DNA of 64,000 bases from contig OX387192.1 of NCBI GenBank assembly GCA_947561395.2, forward strand, positions 35,733,520 through 35,797,519, given 5' to 3'. This stretch comes from Buxus sempervirens. Its lineage: Eukaryota > Streptophyta > Magnoliopsida > Buxales > Buxaceae. The notes under the pieces were generated by a model. The model was not told where the DNA came from, made no database searches, and was given only the letters and a program-made list of their open reading frames with translations. Position 1 is the first letter of the stretch. Each line of letters begins with the position of its first letter. This document shows positions 24,100-40,100 of the stretch, in pieces. A program made the position numbers and the translations under genes.

Positions 24100-25171
24100 T
24101 GGTGTGCTGGTGTTGCGTGCAAGCATAGATCTTTTGAGCATCGGTACAGAGAAGAGATAGCTGGTTAGTGGTTTCCTCTTGTAATCTACGGGGATAACAA
24201 GTGGAAATTACTTTTCCCTTTTGTTGGTTTACTAGGTTTAGGAACTTGCCTTTAAGATATATGTAACTACTCTCTCTCTCTCTCTATGGTTCCCAGGATG
24301 CTTTTTCTGTGGTATTTCAGCCTACATGGGTTTTATGTGCGCTGGTTGTTATTTGTTTTGCATTCGCTTTCGGTGGTTTCTTTATTTAGGTCTCTTACCG
24401 ATCAAATGCCTCAGATAAATAGGATGGTCATTTCTAATTGAAAGTTTTTTAATCATCTCTTTTGCATTTTTAGGGTCTCTATAGGTCGAGATGATATCAT
24501 AGATTAGGACTACATCACAGGCATTTTATAACGGGGCTGGTATTTTGGAATTTTTACTATCTAGGCTAACCATCAACTAAGCTTGACGTCACGTGTGCGG
24601 GACCAAATGAATCCCAACTTAGTCGGCACCGATTGTTTGGTTGTGGAGTTATTTGGGACCATGTGACTGGTTGCATCAGGTGATTATCTTCGATATTCAT
24701 TTTAAAATTTGTGTGATGACTCAAGAACTTCGAGTATAGAATAGGATTAAAACAATCTAAGTTGAGAATCGAACAGGTTGTGGTGAGAAAATGTGTCCAA
24801 ATGACCTGAAATGTGTAGTATGGCATGTTTGTTGACCTTTTAATCTGACGAAATGATACGGCTGGCTCAATGCATAAATGGTAGAATTTAAAAACAAGCC
24901 CACAGCATCGAGATCATATATATGATATACATCATCATAATCAGCCAGTTCCCACCAAATCTCGATCATATCTGCCACAAAACTAAAATATTTCTTTTAA
25001 GCACATGTAATTTATAGCCATGCTGATATACCAGAGGTGATCACTTTTCCGGCCTACTCGTAAGGCTTGGAGAAATCGCAAGGTGGATTTGTTGAAATAG
25101 TTTAACTCGAAACATAAGCTTAGAACCTCTGTTTATACAGCTGGATATGCTTGTTGCAGCAAATGCCTAAT
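24100..25171. other. SCL28 3' UTR and convergent spacer to NDX
   Basis: SCL28 (plus) and NDX (minus) converge here. A CT microsatellite lies at about 24268-24286. The block around 24580-24670 (GACGTCACGTG, then GTCGGCACCGATTG) looks like an inserted repeat. No gene is seen. Confidence 0.5.
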
Positions 25172-28100
25172 TTACTGAGGCAACGTAATAATCTTATTTG
25201 CATCCCAAGCCACTCTCATCACCCCATTCTTGAGTTCAGCCTCATCAAATGTAGTACCGGCAGCTTCTGACGGGTGTTGGAGCCTGCTCCACCTCTCAAC
25301 CTTAAGTTCATGAATATCCACAATGCAAGTGCCATCTTCCTCCAAGTTCTTCCCATGCCACCTCCCTTGCACCTGATACACCTTTCCCTTAGCAACTTCC
25401 TTCCCTTCTCCATCTATTAGAGAGGCACACTGACCTGGCTCGTATCTAGCATATCTCACGCTCTGGCAGCTCATTTGCATGTTTTGCCTGGTAGCAAAAT
25501 CAGCGAAATCAGTCTTGGCAGGCTCAGAAAGCTCACTGCTTCTTGTTCTCAATGTGATGCCATCATATTTTACTGTGTTTTGGATACTTCCTCCAGTCGG
25601 TGGGGCATAGTAGTCTTCACTAGGACTCTCAGGAGAATCGCAGAACTGCACTGGGCCTGCCCCGCTTGGCTTATCTGAGAAAGCATTTTCACCTTCTGAT
25701 GGTGCACGAACATCCCTAGCAGCACGAGCTAGTCTGGCCTTTCGGTTGTTCAGCCTAACAATCATACAAAGCACAGAAAATTTCACAAAAACCAAGAAAG
25801 GAAACTTCACGTCCCAAATTTCTTTCATACTTCAAAGGAAAAAAATTTTAGTTGAATCAAATTAACTGTATCATAAAACACAAGAATATCAAATTATAGC
25901 ATTGCAAACAGGTTCATCCTGGAACAACACCAAACCTCATGTGAAAATGCTTCTTTTTTTCCTTTTTATAAATTTATTCATAATGTTGCAGACATGATCT
26001 ATTTTTTCCACAAAAAAGAAAAAAATTGTCTAATAATAGACAAAATTTCAATCAAGAAGATGGAGAGAAGAAAATTAAAGCACTAATACTTGATTAACAA
26101 GGGAGGGGATCCATACCAATTTTTCAGCTGGGAAGATGTAAGTTCAGACCCCTGAAAACATAACTTAAAAATGTAAGAACTTTTCTAGAGAACAGAACAC
26201 ATTCTGCTGTATATATACTGAATAATTGAATAAATGACAATAGATATAAAACAGGCTCCATTTTACATACATGAACACTTAATTTATCAGCCCAAGACTG
26301 CAACAGTGCCGCATTTCTTTGCATTTCAGGCTCATCCAGGAGGGCCCTTTCAATTATTGTGATCTGTTTTTCATTCATGATGTTTCTCTTCCGTCTTCTT
26401 CGTTGCTTTTCATCACATTGAATGATTTCAATCTTTTCAGTTTCTTGAACAAGTCCTCTGGACCTACTTTCTTTAGCATTATCGGGCATTTTTGGGAATT
26501 CGCTATGGTCCAACATCTGATCAATAGAATTTTTTCCTCTTGTGGAACTGGAATCTGAACCGCTCGTTTCAACATTCTGAATCTCCATGTCGGTATCCCT
26601 TAGGGACCCAGATATACTCCTGTTGATTACACCCTTACTTTTCTTCCTATTTAACTCCATATCATTGTCAGCAATATCCATGCTGTTGCTTGCAACCTTG
26701 AACTTTTCCACCTCTTGGAAGGCTGAATTCTCGGACGTTCCCTCTTTCAGGTTGCCGTTTCTATTGTTCAGGTCTGGAGCTATTTCTCGAGCCTTTGGAC
26801 CTACCTTTCTTGTTGGAGGTGATGTGAATGCCTTTATACTTCGGGCCTCCTGTTGGCAATGAAACTTCAATCTCAGATTTAAGTACAAAGCATGGCCTGT
26901 ATTGTAATGTAGAAGCTAGTTGCCTGACCTGTGACTCAGCTGACTCAAGCATTGTAAAGGGTTGCGAGTACAGTAACCAAGATTATTTCATAATTTAAAT
27001 CCTTTGGCCAGAATTTCATTCAGTAGCTTAGAAATCATGATTCAAGCAAGTCATTGAGTGATTACACCCAAGCTTTTAGAACCGTTTCAAACTTCCAAGT
27101 GATCTTGGTTCCACAAAATGGATAATAGAGGTCAACTCGCATAAAATATCTGGACTTACTATCCATGTGATCATGAAGTAAATAAAATGCATTTCCAGGC
27201 ATTCACCTGATAGTATTCGCTGATCCCGTGATTAAACTTGTCCAACAACATTGAATCTTCAATTTTGTTTTGCTGAACAGGCTCCTACAACACAATTTGA
27301 ACATCATAAGTTGGAGCAAGTTTCAACTGAAAGCACAATGAAGAAGAAAGAAATAAAATTGCCAAGTTGAAATGAAACAAAACAAGGACCAAGACTGATT
27401 GGTTTCACCTGAACATTATCGGTTTCAAACTGTGCTGGGGTCATTAGCGATTGTAATTGCTTCAAGAATATACTGCACCAGAAGAATCAGATATCAAACC
27501 TAAATTTTACCACCTGTAAACATGCTATTTTTTAAGTGTCCTAGTCACTATATATTAAACTTAATAATTCAGTCTGTCCTTTTACACATTTTAAAGGTTT
27601 CTTAATAAATTTATCTTCTACAAGTGATTCACATTTATCAAATTTATATCAGAAGAGAGTCAGATATCAACCTAAATTTTTCATTCTCTTGATAGAAGCA
27701 ACATTCAAATGTCTTAATCTAACATGCCATAAATCTAAAGACTCAATCAAGAATGCAGAAGAATCAACTGGGTAAATAGACACCCTTGGAATAGTATCCT
27801 ATGCCAATATATATCTCACCATCAAACAAAACTACCATATGTGACTCAAATATCAACTTTATATCCACCTTATCCAGTAAAGGAGACACCAGGTTCTCCC
27901 TGGTATCTAAAACACGAAGTACATGAAATAATGAGAAAACTTTCCCAGAGGTTAGTTTCAGCATTACTTTCCCTTGTCCTATAACAGAAGTATGTGTGAA
28001 GTTTCCTTGAGAATCTTTTCCCCCATCCATTATTTAATTTTTGGAGATGAAGACATTTAGATATGTGTTCAGTGGCACTTGTAACTAACACTTATTTATG

Positions 28101-31100
28101 AGTATTTATTACAAGATTAACCTCAGATACAACTGCAGTTGTACATCTGATTTGCTAAAATTTCTCATTGGCTTGGCCGGATTTGTATCCTTCCAATGTC
28201 TAAAAATGGACTGCATACCAGCCAGGTCTACCACAAACATAACATTCTGTTTCTCCTTGAATAAATTAGAATCTCCTCCTAAATTTGATCATTGATTTCT
28301 GAACTTCTTTCCTTTCCTTGGTGTATGTGTATTTTTCTAATCTTTTTTCCAACTAAAAAGGCTTTACTTATCATATCCTTGGATTTCTCCACTTTGTCGC
28401 TGCTTGTATTTGCCTTCTCAATTCAAATATGAATGATGAGTTATTTAAGAGACATATTTTTCCTATGCTTACCAGAGTATTGTATGTCTTCCATGAAGGA
28501 AGCAATTTCTCAACTAAGGTATTATCCACCATTTCCTCATCGGAGAGTCCATTAATAATAAATTGTTAACTATGAATTTGATTACCAACAGATTTATAAT
28601 CAGTCATGAAAATCTATAAACTCCTCAACTGTGTACTTCCTAGTATCAACATTATCAGTTATGTATTTCTTGACAAGAGCATTAAAAAGTCTCTACTCTA
28701 ACATGCTTACAAAGACGATGCATATAATACAGCTCATTCCTTAACGCACTAAGAATTACAATTCTTAAATAAATGATCAGCTTGGACCAGGACTGACATG
28801 ATGTGCAATCATTGAAGTGAGGATGATCAGATATTCTAGATTTGGATTCAGTAAGACCAAAGGCGGCACCAATAGTTTTAGGAACAATATAAAATTTTTG
28901 ATTGCCAACATTAGAAATAATGACCATTGAATGGTCCAACTTTGGTTAATTCAGGAAAAAGGTTAGGAATAGGAACTATGGTAGTAGAGACATTATTCTC
29001 ATGGCTAGGTTGGGTAGAGGTTTCAGTTGAAGTGGCTTCAACAGGTAAAACATGGCTGATATTCATTTAGAATAATTTTTAAATATAGTAAAATATACAA
29101 ATAATGGATACTAAAATAATAAATAAATATTATAATAATATGGCTTATCTGAATAGGTATGATTGAGTGAAAAATAACTTTCTTATAAATCAGTTCCACC
29201 TCCTCTCTAGCTTGTAGCAGCTTCTTGGTGCAGCAAGGAACTGATAGTGTTCGACCTTCAAGATTCCATAATTGAAGTTCCTTCATAGGATGCACTCGCA
29301 ATATGAAGGCCAACTCTGAAAAAGCTCAATAGTAGTACCAGAATCTCTAACATGAAAATTATTATAAAAGAGTGGTTGCCATAGGGGAGTATCGAGAGAG
29401 CATGAAATTAAACCCAAAAAGCCAAAAAATTTGATGACTTCAACACCTAAGTTTTGAGTCGATAAGAGATGCCAATTGTGTATGTTTGAACAAACACCCA
29501 TATTCACCCGTTATTATAGGCAAACAATAACTCACAATCTATTTAAGAATCCTTGTATTATTAATGTCTATTTCAACAAATATACCTGTAAATGAATTAC
29601 TGTTTAAAATTTTAGATTGAAATAATAATAGTAGGCGTAACAAAGACTCATGCAACACACAACCAATAACCCATGGCCATGGCCTGACCTTGCCAAGTCC
29701 AGTTTTGTCTACGCAAGTGTGTGAAAAGCACTTGGGTAAACTTCTCAATCTCTTTTGCTTTCCGAAGCCGCATACATCATTCTTTTTAGTATATACAAGA
29801 AAACAACTTCATAATTTTCCAAAATGTGACAAGGTTTCAAGACAATGATTTTTGGCTAAAATTTTAGTTGAAAAGGACAAAATCATATTTAAACCTTTAT
29901 AATTTTGAAAAAACAAATCAAGGATTTCATAAACAGTTGTATTGTTCAAACAGATACTAATCATAGCCCTATATCTAAAAAGGTTGTAAGTTACTGTTTC
30001 CTGCAATAAAAGGTGAAAAAAGGTGTCTATTTGTTTGAATGGATATAGTTGGCATCATTTTGGGTCTACAGAAGAGGGCTCAAAATTTTGGGTTTTCAAG
30101 TCATTAATTCTTCTAATCTTCTATTGTATTCTTACTTACATGCTCCCTTTCTTAATTCTCCCAACCATTTTCCTTTGAGAACTTCATAGCCCCAATGATT
30201 GTTCATATTGGAAAAAAAATAAGGTTTCAACCGTCATAGCTATCATGACAAATTTTTAAAAAAAAAAAAAAAAAAGGAAACCACCCAGCCCAGTTGATCT
30301 TTTCCTTGGAGTGAAAAGATCAAGAGTGTTTCCATGGGACAAAACTGATAGTCTGCTAAAAGCTACTCCCTTGTTAAACTTGCCTCTCCCTGGTACAATT
30401 TTTTCAATCATCATCTCCCTTAAGAAAGGTTGAGCACCGAAATGATCCTTAACCTCCAGCAGACTCCTAGCGAACTATGTGGTCGCCCAGTCATCAATTT
30501 GAATGAAACTGTTGCATCTTTATTCATTTCAGTAACCTGTTCTGCTAACTAGAAAGTCTTGGCTTTGATTGAGAATGTTTTCTTCTAGTAGGCAGTATTC
30601 TATGCCCTCCTCTATGTGGTGGGGGGAAGTTTGAAGATGATGGTGCAATGGGAGTGGGAAAACGTTCTTGTCATTGTGAAGGAAGGGATTATTGATTGAA
30701 AGATTCTCATAGCAGGGTGATATTGTGAGAATAGATGGGGTAATGATGCAATGAAGGTCTGGAAGGCATGTAAAATTCTGTGGATGGCATCAGATGGATG
30801 ATACTGGAATGGTGGAGAAATGCCTGTGGGTGCATGTTCATTGTTTAGTTATATCAGGGTGGAAGAGAGAGTGGAGGAGGCTGATGAAGAGCACCTGAAA
30901 CCGCTGAGAAGCTCCATCCTGTGAGTGCCACCTTGGTTTCCATCCTGTTGATGAGTCCTGAATAATGTTCACATAGGAGAGTAGATTTAAGGCCCTCAAC
31001 AGGAGTTTGAGGAGGCCTCAGGCAAATTTCCCAGCAAGATTCCAGTAACCTCCCAGCTGATTACAGAATGTTACCACAGAGAATTTGTACTCGATCTCTC

Positions 31101-34100
31101 ATGTATTTATTTTTTGGATTTACTCCAGTATTCTAGGGGTTTCTTCAAGGGGGAGACAATTGAAGGGCTCATAAAAGCATTTAGCATATTATAGACCTCA
31201 TTCTGAAAATAATTTTACGAAGTAAGAGGGTCTACGCAATAAGATTAACCAAACTCGCATAATCTTTTCCCCTCAACCAAATTAACATGAATAATCAGCA
31301 AAGAGGCAGAGAGTCATTAGAGCATTCACGCTATTATAGAACTTATTCTGAAAAGAATTTTACGAAGAGGACCCATGCTACAAGGTTAACCACATTTAGG
31401 CAATATGCATTCCCCTCAAACAAATTACTAAGACTCATCAGCATATAGGTGAGAATGTTTTATGGTTCGATGTATGTACCTATAGCACAACTTTAGAAGG
31501 AAAAAAAGTGTAATAAAGAAAATGGGGTGAGAATTAGAATTTCAAATTCAAATCACCTTAAAAGCTGCAGATCATCCTCGTTCAAAAATTTTGGAATCAA
31601 AGATACAGCATGATCCAACAATGAACCTGAAAATAAAATTTAAGCATGAGGGATGAAAATATTGATGAAACCTTGGTATAAACTTCATTATGAGATAGTC
31701 ACCTAGGTTCTGGCACACAGTGGCAGCTTTTTGGCTATCAGAAGTGAACAAAAATGCAGACGATGATTTAGGTAGCTCCATTTGCAGGCACGCAAGAAAC
31801 TTGTTAAAGAATAGATTCCTTTCTTGCTCTGCAGATTACAACGGAGTTTGATTAGTATGAACACTATAAAAATCGAAGAATATCATTATAGCTTTACAGT
31901 GTCATTCTATAGGATTTTTGTACGGGTGTGACCTTCACAAATATCAGGAACAAAGCAGTGAAGATTGGCAATTATTTTGATCAACAATGATGTTCTCAGC
32001 TGTGCATAGGAAGCCTGAGGAATGTTGTTGAGAGTGAAAGAAGATTCTGTATTTGTATTGTTCGGTTGATCAGATTTTATAATAGAAGTGCCAGCACCAT
32101 GGAAAAGTGAAACCAATATTACTCCGGCTGCAGCAAATGGATCATACTCCAGAGAGGCATCTTCTTCCTTTACCGTGAGATCAGTAGAACACCAACTAGA
32201 TAAGAATTGTCCATGAGGTAGTGAACAGATTTCAGATAAAACCTGAGTCTGGGATGAAGGAAACAGTAACTTAGTGTCACATTATGACAAATACTTCATA
32301 AGTAAATATCAGGAAATGGAGATAAAAAAAATTCTATTTCTTGGTGGCTTTGATATCTTGCTAAAGAAAATGGAAACTTAACCACCCATCTACCCACCTA
32401 TATAAATTTATATGTATGAGTATGTATGTTTATGTACATTTATACAATATCATTAGGAAGATCACACACATTGACTGTAAGCATGAGATATCCTTAGTAT
32501 CTCCACCATTGTCTGGGTAGCTGGCTTGATATAACATTTCTCCATCATATCACATACTTGCTTGTTAGCAATCAAAAAAAATAAATTTCCCTATAATCTC
32601 AACATATAACTTTCCTTTTTTCTTCTTTCTTCTTTCTTACATTTTCGTTTTATCTTTTCATTTTCTTAAAATATGTTATCATTTTCCACTCTAAGATATC
32701 TCCTGACTAAAGGAAAATAGCTTTTGAAGATTGGGATGGATGAACATGATTTGAGTTGGTAGCCCCAACTACTTGAGACAAGGCATTCTGTTGTTATTGT
32801 CGTATGATATCTAAATTCTGACAGATAAAGTTATATTGGGCTTCTGAACTCTCACATTTTTTTGAAATTTTATTGGAAGAGTTTGCAATTTTGACAGTAT
32901 ATAAGGATAATGGAAAGGACGGCAAGTAATTGCAATTTGATTTGTACAATATTGGAATCAGTAAATAGCTTACAAAGTTATCTGTAACAAAAGATCGAAA
33001 ATTTGAATCATCAGAGAAGATATCAGCTAGGCGCATTGAGTTGAGAAGCATGACACCCCTTGGATAAGTTTTGTCAAAGCAACCATTAAGCATTTTGACT
33101 TCCATTCTGAATTCAGCCTTCATTAGCTCAAGAACCTGCACCAATGCAATCAAATAAATAGCAGCAAAAGAAGTCATATTAAACAAAAGAAAAGTTATAA
33201 CAAGTCTTGGCCAAATCACAAGGATGGCATGCAAAGACGAAAAAACTGTTAGTCATGTTTTCCAGGAACCGCAATTTGACAGCATCATTTAGAAGATTTC
33301 CCATGCAAAAGTTGAACCCACCAAAGGATCATCATGATCACCATATCTGCTGCATTATGATCTTGTAAACAACTAAATGCAATGGATGTAAAATTTTACA
33401 GGTGACAATCATTAAACAAGGAATCCCACTCTTCAGACCATGCTTCAAGCAGATTGATATAACAATAATCCACTGCTCTAATGGTCTCGGCAGTGGGCAC
33501 TATTTTCTCCATAAAGAAAAGTTTTCCAACATGTCCAGGGAACCAACCTCTAGTGCAACAGACTTTGCCAACTGCATGCTCCTTGGAGATCTGGCAACTT
33601 CATCTAGGTAAGAAAAGCTTTCTGTCTCACAAAGCAGCAACATCTGCATAAAGAAGAAGAATAGCAGGCTAAACCCACTGAGAAATCACCAAAGAGGAGG
33701 TAGTCCTAGCTCGAGTGCATCCAAGATTTCAGGGAATTATCTAAGAGAGAGCCGATATTGGACTTACAATTGAGAGGACTTTAGATTTCAACCTTGACAC
33801 AGCAGCCACAACTGTGGGGCACTCGTTGAAAAATGGAATAACATCTAACTTCAATATAGCTTGAACTAGTAAAAGAACGCCCCCATTTCGACATAGTTCC
33901 TGGGATAATGAAAAGACTAGAAATGAGAAAAGTCATCATCAAATAAAAAAATATAAGAACCATCATCATGACAAAAATCTAGTTAGATCAAGCAGAGTAT
34001 ATTGTATTTCATTGACATTAAGGGGAAAATACCTCTTATGACTTCTTCCAAGAAGATCTTCTATGTTACTATTGATCCAAAGTCATGAATATACCATTTT

Positions 34101-37100
34101 CTTAGAATTCTTTCAGGATGACTAGCAATGATTTTTCTTGCTAACGCATAGACAGTCAATGATATTTCTTATTTCCAGTCATATAGCTCTATCTTATATT
34201 TTGCTTATGAGATCTCCCTTGTAGATTCTGCCAGTCTCAGATGCATCTAGGCCCTTGCTTGTGCATTGCAGATTTTTTTTAAAAAAATGAATACGCCATA
34301 GATTTTAATAAAATGATTTATTTCCCATAAGTAAAGTAGAAAGCCACAGCATTCTCAATTGAAGTTATATGTGGTGAAAATTTAGAAGTATAACAAGAAA
34401 TTATGAGAAGCAGCGTAAAATTATATTTCCCAAGATTTTTACAAATTAGAACTTTTTCATAAGTCTCTTTAACTCACAGAAATTGACATAGCCACTTCCA
34501 TCAAATGACATTGGGATAATAAATACAAGTTTTCACACAGTTCTGCTTATTAACTTAAAGGTAATCTTTGGGGCCGAGAAAAGTCATTCTGCATATAACA
34601 TGAAATTATAAAATGAGAATCTTGAGATCATACTAATTATTGGCATGGATTGATCACTTAATCTTCAAAGCTTAGAAGTTAAAGAACTGCTCATAGTATG
34701 CATGGGCATATTTGGTGAGGAGACGGGCATATTTGGTGAGGATAAGTACTTCTTATGTCAGGATCTGGATCACAAAATAAATATTCCTGTTTAGGTGGTC
34801 TACAAGCTGCTGTTAAATCAATTACTTACTTACGAAATAATGTTAACTCCATGTGTGTTACAAAAATCTCTGTGTGATTCATTGGAATCGAATCATTACT
34901 GCTTTCTTTTCTTCCTTGGGGATGGAATATCTATCTTTCTGTGATACAGGATCTTTTGAACTCATAATTCATGAGATATTTGTGTATGTCCACTAATTAT
35001 TGTAACTTGCAAGTAAATTGATTCTAGATCATGGATGAGGCATCATTAATATATCTGGTTATTGTGGTCAAATATATGCTAGCTCATGATGCAATGAAAC
35101 CATTCTATGTGATTATAAGTCAAATTTTGTTTAACCACATTTTAGTTGTGAACAATAATTTGAGGGTAAAGCATGCAAGGCATTTGACTTGACTAAAGCT
35201 TGAGGTGTTAGCTTTAGGGTCTAAAACCTGCATATTGAACTAAAAAGACCATTCTGAATAAGTACATATATTAATTTCCTCATACACCCAAAATAAAAAA
35301 ATGGTGCTTTTCATGAAAATAAAAATAAAAAGCGTACATTTCATCAACCTATCAAGTTTAAATATCTACATAACAGATGAAGGCAAAAAAATTTCTAGTT
35401 GTGACTATAAATGATTGAAAAATAATACAAAATTAAGCAAGAAATTTATACATATGTTGATAACTTGGCCATCACCTCACACTGCAGATCTTGAGTACGG
35501 ATGAGGTTAAGCCACAAAAAGGATATTGTTGACCAATGACCTTAGATCCGTTCAACATATATGATACAATTTTGATCTTGCTTGCTATCTTAAGTATAAA
35601 GTTACTGAAGTATAAACTATAAAGTTTAAAGGATGCATGTAAATGATTTTAGTCTTTAAGCAGGACCTCTTATTCGCTTTACCATATGACACTTAGGCCT
35701 CAAATATAAGGTTGAGACGTGATGCACAAGATCTATTAGAGCCTCGCACTTATCATGTATTTCAGCCTCAAGATGCTTCAAGGTGTTTTACTTTGGCCTG
35801 ACCAAGAGGCAAGCCTTGAGGCATAAGCCACAAGAGCTTTTTAAAACTATGGTTGTCACTTGTGATTTATATTTGACTACTTTGTCGATAGTTGTAAGCT
35901 TCTCACTTGTCACTTATTCTCAGTTTTATTTTCTATTCCAGACAAGACATAATATTGCTTATCATATTCCTCTGTCTATGGATAGATATTGTTTTTAATA
36001 TCATTATTTTATAGGATATACCAATCGCATTTCTTAAGTTTGACAGAAGTTTCCTGTAATTTCCATAATCTTTACTAATTTTTCAAAAAATTTCTAATCC
36101 AATAAAAATCTCCTTTGTAATTTCAAGAACAGATTTATGCTGCATAAAGATTGTCATGTAATTTTATGCCCAGCATTATCATATGCCAAGCTGTTTTTGT
36201 CTGTGTATAAAAGAGTCAAGATAAGTTCTCAAGCTTCATTTTTTTCCCACATACAAGTAAAACAGAGCCTTACATCAAAAAAATAAAATGTAAATCGGAG
36301 CCAAATAAAACCTTATGCTTAAGCAGACGCTCCCGAAATGACTTTTGCTGGCACAAAGACAGGAGAAACTGCAATGAAGCTTCACACTGCTGACAAAGAT
36401 TGTGCACTGCTTGTAAATCAGCTGGTGAACTGGATTTCTCAGTCAATAAATTAGCATTTGTGTTTGACAGATAGATGCTGAGAAATCTAATATCTACACG
36501 GACAGAATCAAAAGCTGCATCCATAAACATATCAACCTGTCACAAAGAATCCATGCCAAGTGTATTAGTGTATTGCCTATATAAATGAAAAGCTTGGAAT
36601 AAAACAAAATTACCAAAAGATATCCAGACAACAGATATTCTTGTGGATGGCAGAGAGAACATAAACCAAACACACACACACGCACATAACACAGGTTTGA
36701 ATTAGAAGTCCATGAATATGAGTCTGTCAGAATCTACATGTAGGAAAATATCGGTCTCAAGAAATCATGTAGGTCACAAGATACCTTGGGGTGCTCAAGT
36801 AAACAATTAACAAGTTCAGTCCACTGTGAAGAAAGAAATCCTGTCAAAAGGTATAGACTGGAAGCCACGAGTGCCGAATGCAGAAGCGGTATGAAACGTG
36901 TATCATGATTTCCCTACACAAAACCAGATCTCATCACATCATAAAACCTGTAACAGAGGGGCAAGAAAAGTGTAAGGATGGAAAATAAACCTGTCCAAAA
37001 CTGCCAAGAATGATGAACATATAAAACACTAGGTCCATTAGCTGCTCTATCACTTTAAAGTCGTCAAGTAAAATCTGGAGATAACAATTGCAAAAAAAAA

Positions 37101-40100
37101 AATTGATTAGAAGATAAATATTTATTTCTTCCTTAAGTTCATCCAATATGCTCAATAGTAATTTTATTAACTTGCACAAAACTACTTACTTCTCAAGCGC
37201 CTTTACCAACCTGTCTTTCAACACAATTTGTCTAGGCTCTTCAAAATCATCATCCCCAAAATATATTACTCATTCAAGGTTGAAGCCAATAAATTTTCTT
37301 TTGATATAAGATGATGAGAGGTATACTACAAAGTCAAACATGTATAATCTACGCAAAAAAGATAAGCCAGAATGCTAACAGGCAAAACCTAGAGAGATTA
37401 CATAAAATGCTACACAAAGACAAAAGCTAAAAGAATAAATATGCAATTCATCCACAAAAGTTCTCCATTCAATTGTGAGAAACTCCATAGAGACCGAGTT
37501 TGAGCCCTAATAGAAGAATGGTCAGGAAATCCATCTATCAGCTTGAAGTTATTTTTCCACATTATCAAAAGTGCAGGCATTACAATCTTTCCATGACATT
37601 AACATGATAGAACAAGGACCTAATATACAAACCATGAGGTTTATCTTCTACAGGCCCCATAATTTCAGCCCTTTAGAAGATCTAGGACACATCTTGGATA
37701 TATATCAGAGATAAATGATGCTAGCATAAAACAATGCCAGCCAGAAGTTACAATAGGCAATGAACATCTGACAACTGTTCGCACATGGCACACAAAAATT
37801 TGGGAACATTCAGTTTCCGCGAGCAAGTGTAAATAATAAAAGTTCCATTTTGAACTTTCTAAGTATACCAATGCAGATGTATGAAAATCTAATAAATTTT
37901 CAAAACTATAGAGCTTCAACAAATGTCAACTAATTTTAGTGAAAAGAAGAACTAAGTAAGGGGGGACACAACTATAAACATAACTAAATAATTATAGAGA
38001 GAGAGAGCCACATACCTATTACTCTCTTCCCGTTTCTGTCCAAAAGAAAATAGTAAAACTAAATGTTTACAACCACCTTTTTAAGGGATATCCAGCATCA
38101 TCAATGGAACACATCATATATCATTCTCAGAAGCCTAGTGCTCAAGACATTTAGTAGGTTCGTAAGAACCAGATTTGCCTCTATATTTCTCTTTCACTTT
38201 CTTTTATGAAAGATAAGGAAAGAAACTTTAAGAAGCAAGGCCATAAAAGAGCCCTTAAGCATAACAGTGGGAAACATTTGAAAGTGTGCAGTACATCAGA
38301 AGCAACCAATGAAATCGCCAACTTCAAGGGATCTCTACCTCTCTTGGCCTCTTCCCCATTTCTTGCTCTTCTCCCATCTCTCTCTTCTCTTTGCTTCTCT
38401 TTTTTTCTTCTAATTTCTTTCTCCGTTTCACATCATCTTGCCTCTCATGTAAGAACATCAAATTTTCACTAGGGAGTTTCAAATCCTACTTGATAAAACA
38501 TTAATTGCCAACTCTCTATTTTTAGTTGTCCAATCAGCTACAAAATCAATGATCAAGTCCTTATATATGATTATCCCCACCCCGTTTTCAAATAGCACAC
38601 ACATGTCAAATTTTGTGTCCACCAACCTCTAAAATACAGTCTCCCACCACCTATTCTCCTAAAGGTTCATCGTGATGATAATCCTATTTTTCATTGTATC
38701 ACCAACTTGCACCTCATAAATGCATAAGGTTTTTACGCTATACCCTTTGAAATATATTTTAATCTAGGAATTATAACTTAAGGCTAGAATAGAGTCTACA
38801 GTCAGCCAGCCAAGCCTTTTTGGCTCACCTGAAGTTAGCAGCATTGCTTCTAATCTCAGACTTGGTACCAGTACCACCCATGACCAGTATGGGTAGATAA
38901 CGCCAATACTGGCCAATATGAGCTGGTTCTTGTTTTTTTCGTTTCAGAAAAACAAAATTTCTAATTTGAAACTGGATTTCTGGTTCTTCTTCAGTTTTTT
39001 TCTTCTTGTTCCTCCTCCTCCTTTGTATTTCTTCTTCTTGTTTTTTTGACTTTTTTCCTTTCAGGTGGTATCAAGTTTGTAGCGCGAGAGTTCACACGGT
39101 CTTAGGACGTAACAACTCAGTACCGCCTGAGTCAAGGCCGAGTTCAACCAAGTCAAGCAATTTCCATATATAAATGATGCACCGGGGTGTCAATTCATCC
39201 TGCTAGGTCCGGTATGACTTGTTACAGCCAAATTTTCAAATGATGATTACCAGATTCAGAGACATCAAGAGCTTGTTTTTTTCTCCAGAAAAGGATCTTT
39301 CAGGAGGTACTTCAATTTTAAAGACAAAGAGAGGCTCTATAGTTCGAGGACAACAAATACCAATGCTGAGTATAGCTATGATGTTCTTTATATAAGCATG
39401 TCAAACCAACAGTAATAACTGTTAAATTCCACTATCCATCAAGTTCAGTTATTCTTCACTATTAAACTATCATGAAAGTCTTAATAAGCATGTGTGACAC
39501 CCAAATCAAAATTTTTAATATACATGTGTTAACACTCAAAATTAATATTTTCCCACACATGGCATGTATGTAGCATGAATTCAACCCACCATGAGCGGTC
39601 AAAGAAAGTAGATTTTGACACCAAAAATTAGCTTCGATTCAATTCTAACTATTGGACCCATGGAGCCTTTCCATGTCCACAGCACACTGCTTTAGCTGTT
39701 CAACAGAATGTGACGGCTATATTCCTTATGAAACTTCATTCATCTTTTAGTGAGATATGTTGGGTGCACATGACATACAGTACTAGCCGACTGTATCTGG
39801 TCATATGTCTTGCTAGGAGGAAACCAACACCCACCCCCCCTTTTCTCTTTCTTTACTTATATACTCCAGATAATATGTTATATATATAAATATAATGCTA
39901 TTGTTTCCTATGATATATCGACTATTATTAATAAAAATGCATGCAATTTACTCATCAGAAGGAAACTGATATACAGAACTGAGTTAAAACTGCCTGAGCA
40001 ACACTTAGGAGGGAAAGCAGAGTAACACCAAAATGCAAAGTGAACTTTTATTGTGATGAATAATCAGTTATCACCAAATTATTCTCAGAGAAAAGATGGC

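Noticed and set aside
38206-38472. 88-codon plus-strand frame in an NDX intron
   Set aside because: Low-complexity Ser/Leu text without family resemblance, inside an intron of a well-supported gene.
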